From NCBI GenBank assembly GCA_017464225.1, contig JAFUDW010000197.1, positions 1-49,424 on the forward strand: DNA of 49,424 nt, given 5' to 3'. This stretch comes from Clostridia bacterium (GTDB taxonomy: Bacteria > Bacillota_A > Clostridia > Christensenellales > Aristaeellaceae). The position numbers were made by a program, and so were the translations under genes. The notes under the pieces are model-generated. The model was not told where the DNA came from and ran no database searches. It saw only the letters and a list, made by a program, of their open reading frames with translations. The first letter of the stretch is position 1. Each line of letters begins with the position of its first letter. This document shows, in pieces, positions 34,701 to 42,785 of this stretch.

Positions 34701-35249
34701 GGCCCGCAGGGTGCGGATGCGCTCTGTCAGTTCCGGAAGATAGGCAGGCGTCATCTCCTTTGCCCGGGCGGCCTGCTCCGCCTCCGCGTTTTCCTGCTCC
34801 CGCTGTTTCATCTCCTGGTTGACAGCCCCTTTGAGCGGGCAGACCTGCAGGATGGTATCGGTGGGCTTCTTCAGGATGGCCAGCAGCAGATCCTGACCCC
34901 AAACTTCCGTCTGTCCCCGGTTCGCGGCGATCCTCGCGGCGCTCTCCAGGTATTCCGGCAGCTTGCCGGAATCGCTCTTGGCTCCGGTCTTGAGCTCGTG
35001 CCGCAGCTGCGGACGGGCACGATCGGTATCCACCCCCTCTTTTTCAAACAGGGACTTTACGGCAGCAATATCGGCGTCCACCTTTTTCATGTCGCCGTCC
35101 GGCAGGTTGAAGGCATCGCCGGCCCTGATTTCCGCCAGCTTGAGCAGCCCCAGGAAGAGATACTCCACGCCCTGGCTGTCGCCATTGATGTTCTTGGCCT
35201 CGGCCTGGGCACGCATCATCACGTATTTCATCGAATAAGAGATTTCCAT
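31791..35249 (-). CDS. Hybrid Clp_N - ClpB-type AAA+ - receiver-like - FtsH-type AAA+ - M41 zinc protease (1152 aa)
   Basis: Domains in order: Clp_N-like double repeat, about 1-135 (YVMMRAQAEAKNI...VEYLFLGLL, then LLLAIL); a helical linker; a ClpA/B second-ring-type AAA+ module, 180-450, with Walker A GPPGVGKT 227-234, a pore segment SFHG 271-274 in place of the usual GYVG, and Walker B LLFDEIEKA 292-300; a receiver-like domain, about 503-660, with an Asp550 at the phospho-acceptor position (RLVLLD) but TAP where TKP is normal; an FtsH AAA+ module, 715-945, with GPPGTGKT 762-769, pore segment FVTMWQG 791-797 and IIFIDEID 817-824; and an M41 peptidase with HESGH 988-992 and a third zinc ligand Asp1065 in GASGD. 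Normal FtsH is about 600-700 residues with two membrane helices; none is visible here, so the enzyme should be cytosolic. It presumably unfolds and degrades proteins using two ATPase rings. It lies between kinase and MGLF genes. Confidence 0.93.
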   Translation of the reverse strand: MEISYSMKYVMMRAQAEAKNINGDSQGVEYLFLGLLKLAEIRAGDAFNLPDGDMKKVDADIAAVKSLFEKEGVDTDRARPQLRHELKTGAKSDSGKLPEYLESAARIAANRGQTEVWGQDLLLAILKKPTDTILQVCPLKGAVNQEMKQREQENAEAEQAARAKEMTPAYLPELTERIRTLRARLLSVVQGQDHVVHAFAEGMFAAEVLAAGDEKRFRPRAIFVFAGPPGVGKTFLAEQAAQALALPFKRFDMSAYSENHSTMELIGTGPSFHGAKQGELTGFVKENPHCILLFDEIEKACLEVVQLFLQLLDAGRLSDKNLGEDIAFKDTIIIFTTNAGKSLYEGDARQNAAGVTRKTLINALETETDPRTKAPFFPAAITSRLATGYPLLFNHLMPHDLQKIAHRELDRFCGLFQKQYGIRVSFDRLVPTALLFREGAADARTLRAQTELFFKGEIFKLCRLWDQEHFLKVLEEIGKIEFVTETDDLSEETRPLFFCDEKPEVLIYGDKAFADRCREKLPGYIFHDSQNVDEALKLAGEKNLRLVLLDVAEKSVTPEQWMATVMEGMRSGVFESTGGFNFAPMAARALRDGSRLLRTLRERLPEIPVYLLETPSFAIDEELTMSFIRAGARDKLTAPDGSDFSVFEDTLGEICRQLYLQDVAMRLNGERKVLFFESAPHISRDQRCVTLRLRDFSLKRAPAAADAGAVMSDVEKPDIHFSDVIGAADAKDELKFFIDYFKNPKKFCAQGLKPPKGILLYGPPGTGKTMLAKALAGETNVAFLPTAATSFVTMWQGSGPQAIRDLFRSARRYAPSIIFIDEIDAIGRKRQGGVSAHGEEMALNALLTEMDGFSVDPRRPVFVMAATNFDVEEGKGGMGVIDPALARRFDRRILVDLPNEEDREKLLRMLLKKQPGNIVTDEMIKRTASRTMGMSPAALTGMVESASRMAVKAGKPLDDGMLDEAHELMRYGAQKDWGYEYLERVARHESGHAFLCYLSGNTPSYLTIVARGDHGGYMEHSSKDMGPLSTREEMLGRIRTSLGGRAAEIAYYGEEEGVSTGASGDLEQATRTAAAMLCAYGMDGDFGLAAMDLKEALRDREVRARINDLLRREMANTVEIIRQNKHRIDRMVDALMKKNKLTGAEMEALLKE

Positions 35250-35281
35250 GCCGTCTCTCCTTTCCGCGTCATTGGCATTTA

Positions 35282-38200
35282 TTACTTTGGCTTTTTATCC
35301 AGCCGCTCCCGGGCCCGGCGCTCCATCTCGGCCAGCAGATCGGCCATGGGATCGGCTGGCCTGGGCGCAGGCGCTTTTTCCTGGAGGCGGCTCCGGGCCT
35401 GCTGCTCCAAGCCGGCCAGCAGGTCGGCCGTGGGATCGACGGGTCTGGGCGCCTGCACCGGCGTCAGCTCCTCCTGCGCAAGCCCCTGCCCGGTCAGGAA
35501 GCGCGTTTCGCTGCCGTCCCTGAGGGCATACTGCCAGTCCAGGGTCACCTGGTTATACTCGTCCCCGTTGGGGCCGGTGGAGAACATCCCAATGAAGGCG
35601 GTGCTGTCCTTGCGCAGGATATCCACAGCAACGCTGCCGATCTCCACCTCGCTGAACTGCCCCGGGGCAGGGATCAGCCACAGGAAGGAGCTGTGGGAGA
35701 AGGACCGCCACAGGAAAACGTCGCCCTCCGGGCTGATGTCCATCAGCGCCTGCATGCCGATGCGTCCGCCGTTTTCTATATCGATCTTTCGGCTGGCGTG
35801 CAGAAACTCGGTATGCAGCAGCTCCATGGTGCGCAGATCGATGACCGACATAGCGCATACGCCGCCGTCCTTTTCCGGGCCGTAACGGTTCAGCACCCGG
35901 CTTTGCACCAGGGCCACGGTGGCGTTCATGGGACGATTGAGCGAAACCAGATATGGCTCCAGCGCCCATCGCGGCGCGGTGTCCGCGGGATCCAGGGGCG
36001 GCAGGCCGTTCAGGAACGCGGCGTCGCTGCGCGCCGTGGGAGAAAGGTCCTGCCCAAAGCGCACAGCGCCCAGAAAGGCGTTGGCGTCCTTCGCCGTATC
36101 ATCCCAGGCCGAAAGCACGCCGGAATTGCAAACGTAGCAGTGCCGGTTTCCCTGGTCCAGTATGCCGATGGCGCTGTTTTGCAGGCAATTCTTGGGCACG
36201 TGAGATAGGGCGCGCCCGTTCTCATCCTTGCCCACCCATCGGTCGATCCCCGGCTGGAAGGTCAGGTGACGGTTGCACCGGTCCACCACGGCAAAGCCAT
36301 GGGGCAGGCTGCTGTTGGCCAGCGTCATCATGACCGTAAACACACCGCCGGGGATAACGGCGGACAGATTGTAGGCGTTCGGGTCCTGGCGAAAGGTAGG
36401 CACCTCCCGGGTTTTCAGCGTGCCAGTATTGCGGGAGCCGCGCAGCGCCTGACGGCGGCAGGCCGGGCTGCGGCCCACGGCATTGTTGATCCGGGACCAT
36501 TCCTCGCTGGGGTGCTCGGGATTCAGCTGATAGGCTTTTTCCAGCAGCTCCAGCGCTTCCTGCCATTTTTCAGCCTGGCGGCAGGCCTCGGCCTGCTCCA
36601 GCAGCGTTTCCAGTTTGCTCTGCCGTCCAAAGGCCTCGGCGTAAGAGAGCGCCCGGGCGATGACATATTCGGGATAATGGCCGAATACATCCAGATTATA
36701 AATGGCAAAATACCGCTTCTGGCTGACAAAAACCGGCTTGGTAAAGACCAACAGCCAGCGATGGCCGCTGTCCGCGGAGATGGCGTACTGATCAGAGGAC
36801 AGCCCCAGGGCAGGCGCGTCCGCCTTCAGGCCGTTGCGCTGGGGTTCTCCCCGGACGCGGAAATTCATCCCGCCGCCCTTACGTGAAACGTTTGGCATGG
36901 GCCGCCACAGCGCCGAGAGATCGTCCCGGGGCACGGTCGCACCGCGGTTGCCGCTGACCCGTACAACATCATAGGTCTTCTGGATGGCCCTCAGGCCGTC
37001 CGAAAAGGCCACATAAGGCCATTCTCTGATGTCGCTGCGGCGGGTAAAATCACACCGTTCATAGGCGGGCAGCCTTTCCAGCGTCCGGGGATCAAAAGCG
37101 GCAAAGGAGATGCCGTCCGCGCCGCACAGGTATACTGCTTCCCCGCACAGGAACACCCGCCGGAAGGTTTTCCCCTCCAGGTTCTTTGCCGACAGCGTGA
37201 TGCGGTTCAATTCGTGGCGGTTTGGCAGATCATAGATTGCCAGGCAGGTATCAAAGCCGCCGCCCGGGCTGTCCTGCTGCCAGGCCACGGCGCACACGTC
37301 GTCCGCCACGTCAAAGGCGATAAAGCCGCATTTTTCCGGCTCCGGAGGCAGCCGCATCCAAGCGGCGGAAACGCGCTTTTGCTCCCTCAAAAGCTCCTCC
37401 CGCTCCGCAGATCCTTCCTCCGCCTGGGACACGCACTGCTCCAGGTACATATCCGCGTTGACACCGGCGTAATGGGCAATGTTCAGGTTGGCCAGCAGCC
37501 TGCCGATGCGGGGCGTGGGCATGCCGCCATAGCGCTGGATCAGGTTGCTGAACAGGTTATCAAAGCCCTCCGCCAGTGTATAGCCGTCCCGGGCGCGTTT
37601 GGGATCGCCGCGCACCCGATACAGCGTTTGGTTATACATCACGATGGCCGCGTCGGGCTCCTTCTCCAGGGCTTCCGCCCAGCAGGCCTCCGCTTTTTCC
37701 GGCATGCCCAGGTCCAGATAGGTCAGAGCGCGGTTATTGAGGCTGTCCGCCGTGTCGGCGGCAGACTGGGGCTCCGGGCGGGCGTAGCGCTCGCCCAGCG
37801 TATCCTGATAGATGTCCTTCAGCCGTGCCTGGATGATGGCAAAGTCATGGGGCCGGGCCTCGGGATCGGTTTCCATGCACTTTGCCAGCAGGGCTTGCAG
37901 GCTTTCCGGCATGGGCACCCGGCAATCCTCAAAGTAATCCCGGCAGCTCATGCCGGCCACCACGCCGTTCTGCCAGGGACGGGCGCCCAGGTACATTTCC
38001 ATCACCGATACGGCCCAGCTGTAAATATCCGTGCGCCGGGTCAGCGCCTTGCCGTCCATCTGCTCCATGGAGCAGTAAGCCGGCGTATAACCGCCGGAGG
38101 CAGCCATCTGGGTGGCCCCGTCGCCCGCCTGTTCCTTGACCGTCAGCACACCCCGCGCCTTCGCCAGGCCAAAGTCCGCCGCCTTGGCCTGCCAGTCCTT

Positions 38201-38731
38201 CGTCAGCAGCAGGTTATCGGGCTTCACATCCTGGTGGATCAGCCCGCTTTCATGGGCGTAATGCAGGCCCCGGGCGTACTGGATGGCGATATCCAGCAGC
38301 CGCGCCTGCTGCTCCTGTTCGCTGCCTGTATACAGCGTACCCTTTTGGATGTGGTTTTCCAGGCTGCCATTCTCCATCCATTCGGAGAAAATGGTGGGCA
38401 CGCCGCCGATCTCGCGCACATAATAGCAGGACACGATGTTGGGATGCAGACCCAGATCAATCCAGCATTGACATTCATGGATGAAATTCTGTTTGGCTGT
38501 CTCATCGGCAAACATCTGCGGCTGGGGCCGTTTCATGGCCAGATCCGTATTCCAGCCCACATGATGCACCCGCCACACCGCGCCCATGCCGCCCTTGATA
38601 GCATCGGTTTCAATGCGGTAGGTGGAAAGCAGCGTTGCGCCTCGGGAAAAGGCATCCTCCGGCAGGGTGGCCTGCGGCGCTTCATATACGGTTTGTCCGC
38701 CATCCAGAACGGTTTTCTCTTCTGCTGTCAT
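35282..38731 (-). CDS. Ser/Thr protein kinase with TPRs and large sensor-like C-terminal region (1149 aa)
   Basis: Start 38731 is chosen because GAGGGG lies just upstream and the ATG follows the phosphatase stop by 7 bases. The kinase domain (about 35-310) has a KGGMGAVW loop, Lys67 (AMKR), HQDVKPDN at 166-173 (Gln in place of the usual Arg of HRD), DFG at 186-188 and YTPAYCSMEQ. TPR-like helices follow (NNRALTYLDLGMPEKAEACWAEALEKEPD, and ALELLEKAYQLNPEHP about residue 760). Between and after them are long strand-rich stretches like a beta-propeller (FIAFDVADDVCAVAWQQD, AISADSGHRWLLVFT). The C terminus repeats RPxDPxADLLAxxExxARxRL twice. No membrane helix is seen. It probably phosphorylates proteins of this cluster, opposed by the adjacent PP2C enzyme. 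Confidence 0.88.
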   Translation of the reverse strand: MTAEEKTVLDGGQTVYEAPQATLPEDAFSRGATLLSTYRIETDAIKGGMGAVWRVHHVGWNTDLAMKRPQPQMFADETAKQNFIHECQCWIDLGLHPNIVSCYYVREIGGVPTIFSEWMENGSLENHIQKGTLYTGSEQEQQARLLDIAIQYARGLHYAHESGLIHQDVKPDNLLLTKDWQAKAADFGLAKARGVLTVKEQAGDGATQMAASGGYTPAYCSMEQMDGKALTRRTDIYSWAVSVMEMYLGARPWQNGVVAGMSCRDYFEDCRVPMPESLQALLAKCMETDPEARPHDFAIIQARLKDIYQDTLGERYARPEPQSAADTADSLNNRALTYLDLGMPEKAEACWAEALEKEPDAAIVMYNQTLYRVRGDPKRARDGYTLAEGFDNLFSNLIQRYGGMPTPRIGRLLANLNIAHYAGVNADMYLEQCVSQAEEGSAEREELLREQKRVSAAWMRLPPEPEKCGFIAFDVADDVCAVAWQQDSPGGGFDTCLAIYDLPNRHELNRITLSAKNLEGKTFRRVFLCGEAVYLCGADGISFAAFDPRTLERLPAYERCDFTRRSDIREWPYVAFSDGLRAIQKTYDVVRVSGNRGATVPRDDLSALWRPMPNVSRKGGGMNFRVRGEPQRNGLKADAPALGLSSDQYAISADSGHRWLLVFTKPVFVSQKRYFAIYNLDVFGHYPEYVIARALSYAEAFGRQSKLETLLEQAEACRQAEKWQEALELLEKAYQLNPEHPSEEWSRINNAVGRSPACRRQALRGSRNTGTLKTREVPTFRQDPNAYNLSAVIPGGVFTVMMTLANSSLPHGFAVVDRCNRHLTFQPGIDRWVGKDENGRALSHVPKNCLQNSAIGILDQGNRHCYVCNSGVLSAWDDTAKDANAFLGAVRFGQDLSPTARSDAAFLNGLPPLDPADTAPRWALEPYLVSLNRPMNATVALVQSRVLNRYGPEKDGGVCAMSVIDLRTMELLHTEFLHASRKIDIENGGRIGMQALMDISPEGDVFLWRSFSHSSFLWLIPAPGQFSEVEIGSVAVDILRKDSTAFIGMFSTGPNGDEYNQVTLDWQYALRDGSETRFLTGQGLAQEELTPVQAPRPVDPTADLLAGLEQQARSRLQEKAPAPRPADPMADLLAEMERRARERLDKKPK

Positions 38732-38738
38732 AAACCCC

Positions 38739-39506
38739 TCACTCCACGCGGATGACCACCGCGGATATATTGTCCCGGCCGCCATGGGCGTTGGCGGCGT
38801 CGATCAGCGCCTGGCAGGCCTGCCGCACATCCGGCTTTGCCCGCAGGATGGCGGCGATCTCCGCCTCGGGCGCCATGCCATGAAGCCCGTCGCTGCACAG
38901 CAGCAGCACATCGCCCGGATGAACGGGACGAAGAAAAACCTCCGGCGTGGCCGGCGCTTCCATGCCCACGAAGGCCGTCAGCTGGGAACTGGCGGGCGAA
39001 TGGGCCGCCTCCTCCTTGGTCATCTGGCCGTTGCGCACCAGGATGCCGGCCACGTTCATATCCTGGGTCACCTGCTCCAGGGCATCCATGCCCGCAGGGA
39101 GCAGATAGCCCCGACTGTCGCCCAAGCCCACAAAGATGGCCTGATCCCGGTACAGCCACACCCCCGCCAGCGTGGCCCCGTATTCAAACCGCCCCGGCGC
39201 GTTGCCGCTGGCGTACAGCTGGTCGCTGAGCATGGCGACGACCTGCCGCAGCCGCTCCGCCATGGTTTCCGCCGAATCCGTAGGCGCGGCTTCCTTCAGG
39301 CAGATACCGATCAGCTGGGGCAGCGATTCGCTGACGTAGGCGGAAGCGTCCGCGCCGCGGCGCAGGCCGCCCATGCCGTCGGATACGCCAAAGAAGCCAT
39401 GCTCCCGATCCAGGATGATGCGGTCCTGGTTGGAGGAGCGCAGCTTTCCCACGTCGGTGATCCCCGCCGCCTCAATCGGATATATAAAGCCCGCGATATT
39501 CATCAT
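38739..39506 (-). CDS. PP2C-family protein serine/threonine phosphatase (255 aa)
   Basis: All PP2C metal-site motifs are intact: RSSNQDR near residues 25-31, FGVSDGMGG near 39-47, VGLGDSRGYLL, LLLCSDGLHGM and GGRDNISAVVIRVE at the C terminus. It removes phosphate from Ser/Thr residues in an Mg/Mn-dependent way. Start 39506 makes an ATGA overlap with the FHA-kinase stop, with GGGGGA upstream, so kinase and phosphatase are translationally coupled. The size fits a stand-alone PppA/Stp1-like enzyme. Confidence 0.95.
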   Translation of the reverse strand: MMNIAGFIYPIEAAGITDVGKLRSSNQDRIILDREHGFFGVSDGMGGLRRGADASAYVSESLPQLIGICLKEAAPTDSAETMAERLRQVVAMLSDQLYASGNAPGRFEYGATLAGVWLYRDQAIFVGLGDSRGYLLPAGMDALEQVTQDMNVAGILVRNGQMTKEEAAHSPASSQLTAFVGMEAPATPEVFLRPVHPGDVLLLCSDGLHGMAPEAEIAAILRAKPDVRQACQALIDAANAHGGRDNISAVVIRVE

Positions 39507-41176
39507 AGAATCCCCCTGCAATAGGTCTTTACGCTGTCAGGCAGCGCCGCAATGATGTCCCGGCGCAGGGCGGCGGCGGAGGCGTAATGCAGCCGCGGGC
39601 TCTCGGCCAGCGCCCGGTCGATGACGTCGGCCAAAGCGGCGGGAATGCTGCGGTCCCGGCTCCGGATGGGCACGGCGCTTTCGGTGATGAGCACCTGCCA
39701 CACGTTGACCCCGGGACGGAAGTTTTTGACGAATTGGCCTGTCAGCATGTAGTAATAGGAGGCTGCCGCCGCCCAGACGTCCACCTCGGGCTTGGCGTAT
39801 TTGCAGTCCCGGGCCTGCTGCTTGGGCATGAACACTGGGGTGCCCATCACCGCGCCGGTTTTGGATACCTGGGACCGGCCCGCGGCGTCGAATGCCTTGG
39901 CCATGCCAAAGTCCGCCACCATGGCGGTGGGATGATCGCCGGTGTCGGAGAGGAAGATGTTGCCGGGCTTGAAATCCCGGTGCACGATGCCGTGGACGAG
40001 AAGCTTTTCAGGCGCGCGTCCCTTTACGCCCGGGACCTCTACGCTGACGTTCAGGTTGTGCACGTAATCCAGACCGGACAGGGTTTGCAGAATGATATGG
40101 GTGGCCAGCTCCAGGCTGAGCCTGCCGCCCTTTTTCTTCATCAGGTCGTCGGCGCTGCCGCCTTCGCAAAGATCCATCAGGATGTAGAGCACGCCGTTGG
40201 CGCTGCCGGTTTTATAGGCCTTGACCACGTTGGGATGGCGGATTTGCTCGCAGATGCCCGCCTCTCGCAGGAAAAGCCGCTTGGCCTGATCGTCCATGGC
40301 AACGTCCGGGAGCATGGTCTTGAGCGCAAATTCCTTTCCGGTGTCGGTTTCCCGCACCTTCCACACCTCGCCCATGCCGCCCTTGCCCAGCAGGGACACC
40401 TTTTCATACCCGGCCAGGATGGAGGAGCCCGCGGTCTTCTGCCGCTGGCGGGCCTTCTGGGCGTTGACGTTCAGCATGGCCAGCACGCCGTCCAGCACCT
40501 TGGCCCGGTCCGCCAGGCAGGCGGGGCACAGGTTGTTGTCCTGGGCGGTGGGCGTAAAAACCTTGCCGCAGCCCTTGCACTTGACGGCATCGTCCGGCTG
40601 AACGGGTTCCGGCGCGGGCTCGGCCACCGTGCGCTGCATTTCTTCCTCCTGCCTGCGCCGCTCCTTCTTTTCAGCCTCCAGCTTTTTCCAGCATTCCTCG
40701 CAGATCCTCCGTCCCTGGTCATCCATGCGGAGGGCAGGCAGCAGGCTGCCGGTCAGCACCGTGGCGTTTTCATCCGCGGCCGCGCCGGGCAGGACTTTCC
40801 CACACAGCAGGCAAGTTTCGGTCTGCTCGATATAACATTTGATTTCGCACTGCGACCCCAACCCCAGCACGTCGCCATCATGTAGGTCAAAGGCCTGGTG
40901 CTGCTGCTCCCTGGCCTCTTCCCAGGAGGTGTTTTGGTCCCGCTGGCCGATCTTTTTCCCGTTGATGAAGGTGCCGTTCAGGCTGCCGAAATCCTGGAGC
41001 CGTACGGCGGGCGGACGGATCTCCAGCAGACAATGATACCGGGAGACGGTTTTTAAGGGGATCACGATGGCGCAGTCCTCCTGCCGCCCGATGAGCACGC
41101 GGCTGGTTTCGCCAAATTCAAAGCGCTCGCCGGTTTTTTCTCCCTTGGTAATTTCCAAAAGCACCTTGGCTTGCAT
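39503..41176 (-). CDS. FHA - zinc ribbon - Ser/Thr kinase protein (557 aa)
   Basis: The N terminus is an FHA phosphothreonine-binding domain (about 5-110): VLIGRQEDC with GR at 30-31, SRYH 45-48 and GSLNGTFING 64-73. Two CxxC-type zinc ribbons follow (CLLCGKVLP...CEECWKK at 122-163 and CKGCGKVF...CPACLADR at 200-224), separated by a charged helix. The C-terminal kinase domain (about 255-545) has GKGGMGEVW 264-272, Lys286, HRDFKPGN 399-406 and DFGMAKA 422-428. No membrane helix is visible. The combination suggests it docks on threonine-phosphorylated partners, perhaps the other kinases of the cluster, and relays the signal. It begins 15 bases after the membrane protein. Confidence 0.93.
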   Translation of the reverse strand: MQAKVLLEITKGEKTGERFEFGETSRVLIGRQEDCAIVIPLKTVSRYHCLLEIRPPAVRLQDFGSLNGTFINGKKIGQRDQNTSWEEAREQQHQAFDLHDGDVLGLGSQCEIKCYIEQTETCLLCGKVLPGAAADENATVLTGSLLPALRMDDQGRRICEECWKKLEAEKKERRRQEEEMQRTVAEPAPEPVQPDDAVKCKGCGKVFTPTAQDNNLCPACLADRAKVLDGVLAMLNVNAQKARQRQKTAGSSILAGYEKVSLLGKGGMGEVWKVRETDTGKEFALKTMLPDVAMDDQAKRLFLREAGICEQIRHPNVVKAYKTGSANGVLYILMDLCEGGSADDLMKKKGGRLSLELATHIILQTLSGLDYVHNLNVSVEVPGVKGRAPEKLLVHGIVHRDFKPGNIFLSDTGDHPTAMVADFGMAKAFDAAGRSQVSKTGAVMGTPVFMPKQQARDCKYAKPEVDVWAAAASYYYMLTGQFVKNFRPGVNVWQVLITESAVPIRSRDRSIPAALADVIDRALAESPRLHYASAAALRRDIIAALPDSVKTYCRGIL

Positions 41177-41191
41177 GGCCTTTCCTCCTTG

Positions 41192-42685
41192 TTACACGTG
41201 TCTGCCGTAGGAAATGGAGCCGATGAGCGTCAGCAGCGTATACACACCCAGAACAATCCATACCCACAGCTGCACGGGACACCAGCCGAAGAGCCAGTGC
41301 AGGAACAGCACCAGCAGCGGAATAAACAGGAAGGTGTAAAACGCCCGCAGGAAGGTGAAAAATCCCTCGTGGCCGTCCCGGCACCAGGAGGAAGCGTAGC
41401 GCAAATGGAGACAGGTAAAGACGGTGTTGGGGATATTCCATACACAAATGAAGCCGATGATCCAGTACGTCTTTTCCACCCAGTCATCCAGGGGCTTATT
41501 GTAGGCCCACAGACCCACGGCCGCCGCCAGGGGCAGCAGCAGCTGGCCCGTAATGGTTTTGAAAATCACCTTGGGCACCGGACCCTGGTTGCTGCTGTAC
41601 TTGATGCTTCTCCTCTTTTGCGCGTCAGTATAGTTGAGCATCTCATACAGGGCCGTGCCAAAGGACAGCACCAAAATGCCCAGTACGCCGGATACGATTT
41701 TGATCCACAGCGGATATTCGGGATAGGAAAAGATGCTTTTGACCGATACCGTCAGCCAGGCGATGAGCGCCAGATCCGTCAGCACGCGCAGGAACAGGCT
41801 GAAGGATTTGCTCCACAGGCCCACGATGCGCCAGATACCCCGCGCCACCAGAAAAGCCCAAATCAGCAGCACAGCGCGCACGGCGAAGGCGATCCAGGGC
41901 GCAGGCGGCGCGCACACATACCCGGTAAAATGCTCGACGGCAAACAGCGTGGCCGCCGGAATCACCAGCAGGAGCAGGAAATACTGGAGGAAGGCCGCCA
42001 CCGAGCCGCCCCGATAGGTGATGAGGCCGATCTTGGTTCTCCGCTTTCTCGGCTTTTGGGGCTTACGGGCCGCGTTCAGCCTGTCCAGGGCCTGGAAGGC
42101 CTGTACGATCCCCTGCAGATCGGCATCCCCGCTCCCGTTGTTTTGGGGAGGCTTGGGGGTAGGTTTGAGCGCAGGGCTGGGGGTGGGCTTGGGCTTCACC
42201 GGCGCGGACTGCACGCTGGATATAGCGGTCTGCTGGGGCTTGACCGCGGGTTCGGGCTTCTTTTCCTCGTATTTTTTATCCGTCCCCGGCAGGTTGACGG
42301 CGCTCATGGCCTTGACCACCATGCTGGGGTTTTCGTGCACGGCCTTGGCCAGATCCAGCGGCGTGATAGGCCGGCTGCCCGCGATCTCCGCCGCCCGGCC
42401 GATGGTGGCGCTGCCGTCCACAAACAGCCCTTTATCGTTGTTCAGGGCGGAGAGACGCAGCTTGGTTTTGGGGGCGCTGATGCAGTGCATCTTGGTTAGC
42501 AGGAATTTGCGCAGCTCCTTGGCTTCCTCCCGGTATTCCGCGCCGTTCATGGGCGGGTCCAGATAGCAGGCCATCAGCAGCAGACCGTACAGGATATGCT
42601 CCTGGCACAATTGGTCGCTGTCCCCTTCCAGGCGCAGCATTTGGGCCTGGGTAATCACCTCTTGGGCGCTTTTGCTCAGTTCCAT
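41192..42685 (-). CDS. Membrane protein with N-terminal Clp_N-like domain (497 aa)
   Basis: Residues about 1-120 look like a Clp N-terminal domain: SAQEVITQAQMLRLEGDSDQLCQEHILYGLLLMA as first half and GRAAEIAGSRPITPLDLAKAVHENP as second. A Pro/Lys-rich linker (about 125-190, with KPKPTPSPALKPTPKPP) and a basic segment lead to six or seven membrane helices between about 230 and 490. Clp_N normally recruits adaptors or substrates to Clp ATPases, so this protein could recruit the adjacent hybrid protease partners to the membrane. An AAAGGAGC site and a separate promoter lie upstream. Confidence 0.8.
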   Translation of the reverse strand: MELSKSAQEVITQAQMLRLEGDSDQLCQEHILYGLLLMACYLDPPMNGAEYREEAKELRKFLLTKMHCISAPKTKLRLSALNNDKGLFVDGSATIGRAAEIAGSRPITPLDLAKAVHENPSMVVKAMSAVNLPGTDKKYEEKKPEPAVKPQQTAISSVQSAPVKPKPTPSPALKPTPKPPQNNGSGDADLQGIVQAFQALDRLNAARKPQKPRKRRTKIGLITYRGGSVAAFLQYFLLLLVIPAATLFAVEHFTGYVCAPPAPWIAFAVRAVLLIWAFLVARGIWRIVGLWSKSFSLFLRVLTDLALIAWLTVSVKSIFSYPEYPLWIKIVSGVLGILVLSFGTALYEMLNYTDAQKRRSIKYSSNQGPVPKVIFKTITGQLLLPLAAAVGLWAYNKPLDDWVEKTYWIIGFICVWNIPNTVFTCLHLRYASSWCRDGHEGFFTFLRAFYTFLFIPLLVLFLHWLFGWCPVQLWVWIVLGVYTLLTLIGSISYGRHV

Positions 42686-42721
42686 CGATATGCTCCTTTC
42701 AAACCTTTTTCATCCGCCTGC

Positions 42722-42730
42722 ATTATAGCA
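42722..42730 (-). promoter_or_regulatory. Extended -10 promoter for the downstream half of the operon
   Basis: On the minus strand TGCTATAAT (42730-42722) is an extended -10 box without a clear -35. It lies directly after a terminator hairpin and about 37 bases before the ATG of the Clp_N membrane protein. Confidence 0.6.
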
Positions 42731-42776
42731 AAACAAAAGCGCCGGTAGGGATGCAGGCTGCATACATTACCGGCGT
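42731..42776 (-). terminator. Terminator after the LRR kinase gene
   Basis: On the minus strand CGCCGGTA (42775-42768) pairs with TACCGGCG (42747-42740), with an inner ATGCAG/CTGCAT stem and a following TTTTGTTTT. It would end transcription of the HTH-kinase pair, wholly or in part. Confidence 0.75.
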
Positions 42777-42785
42777 ATTTCAGGT

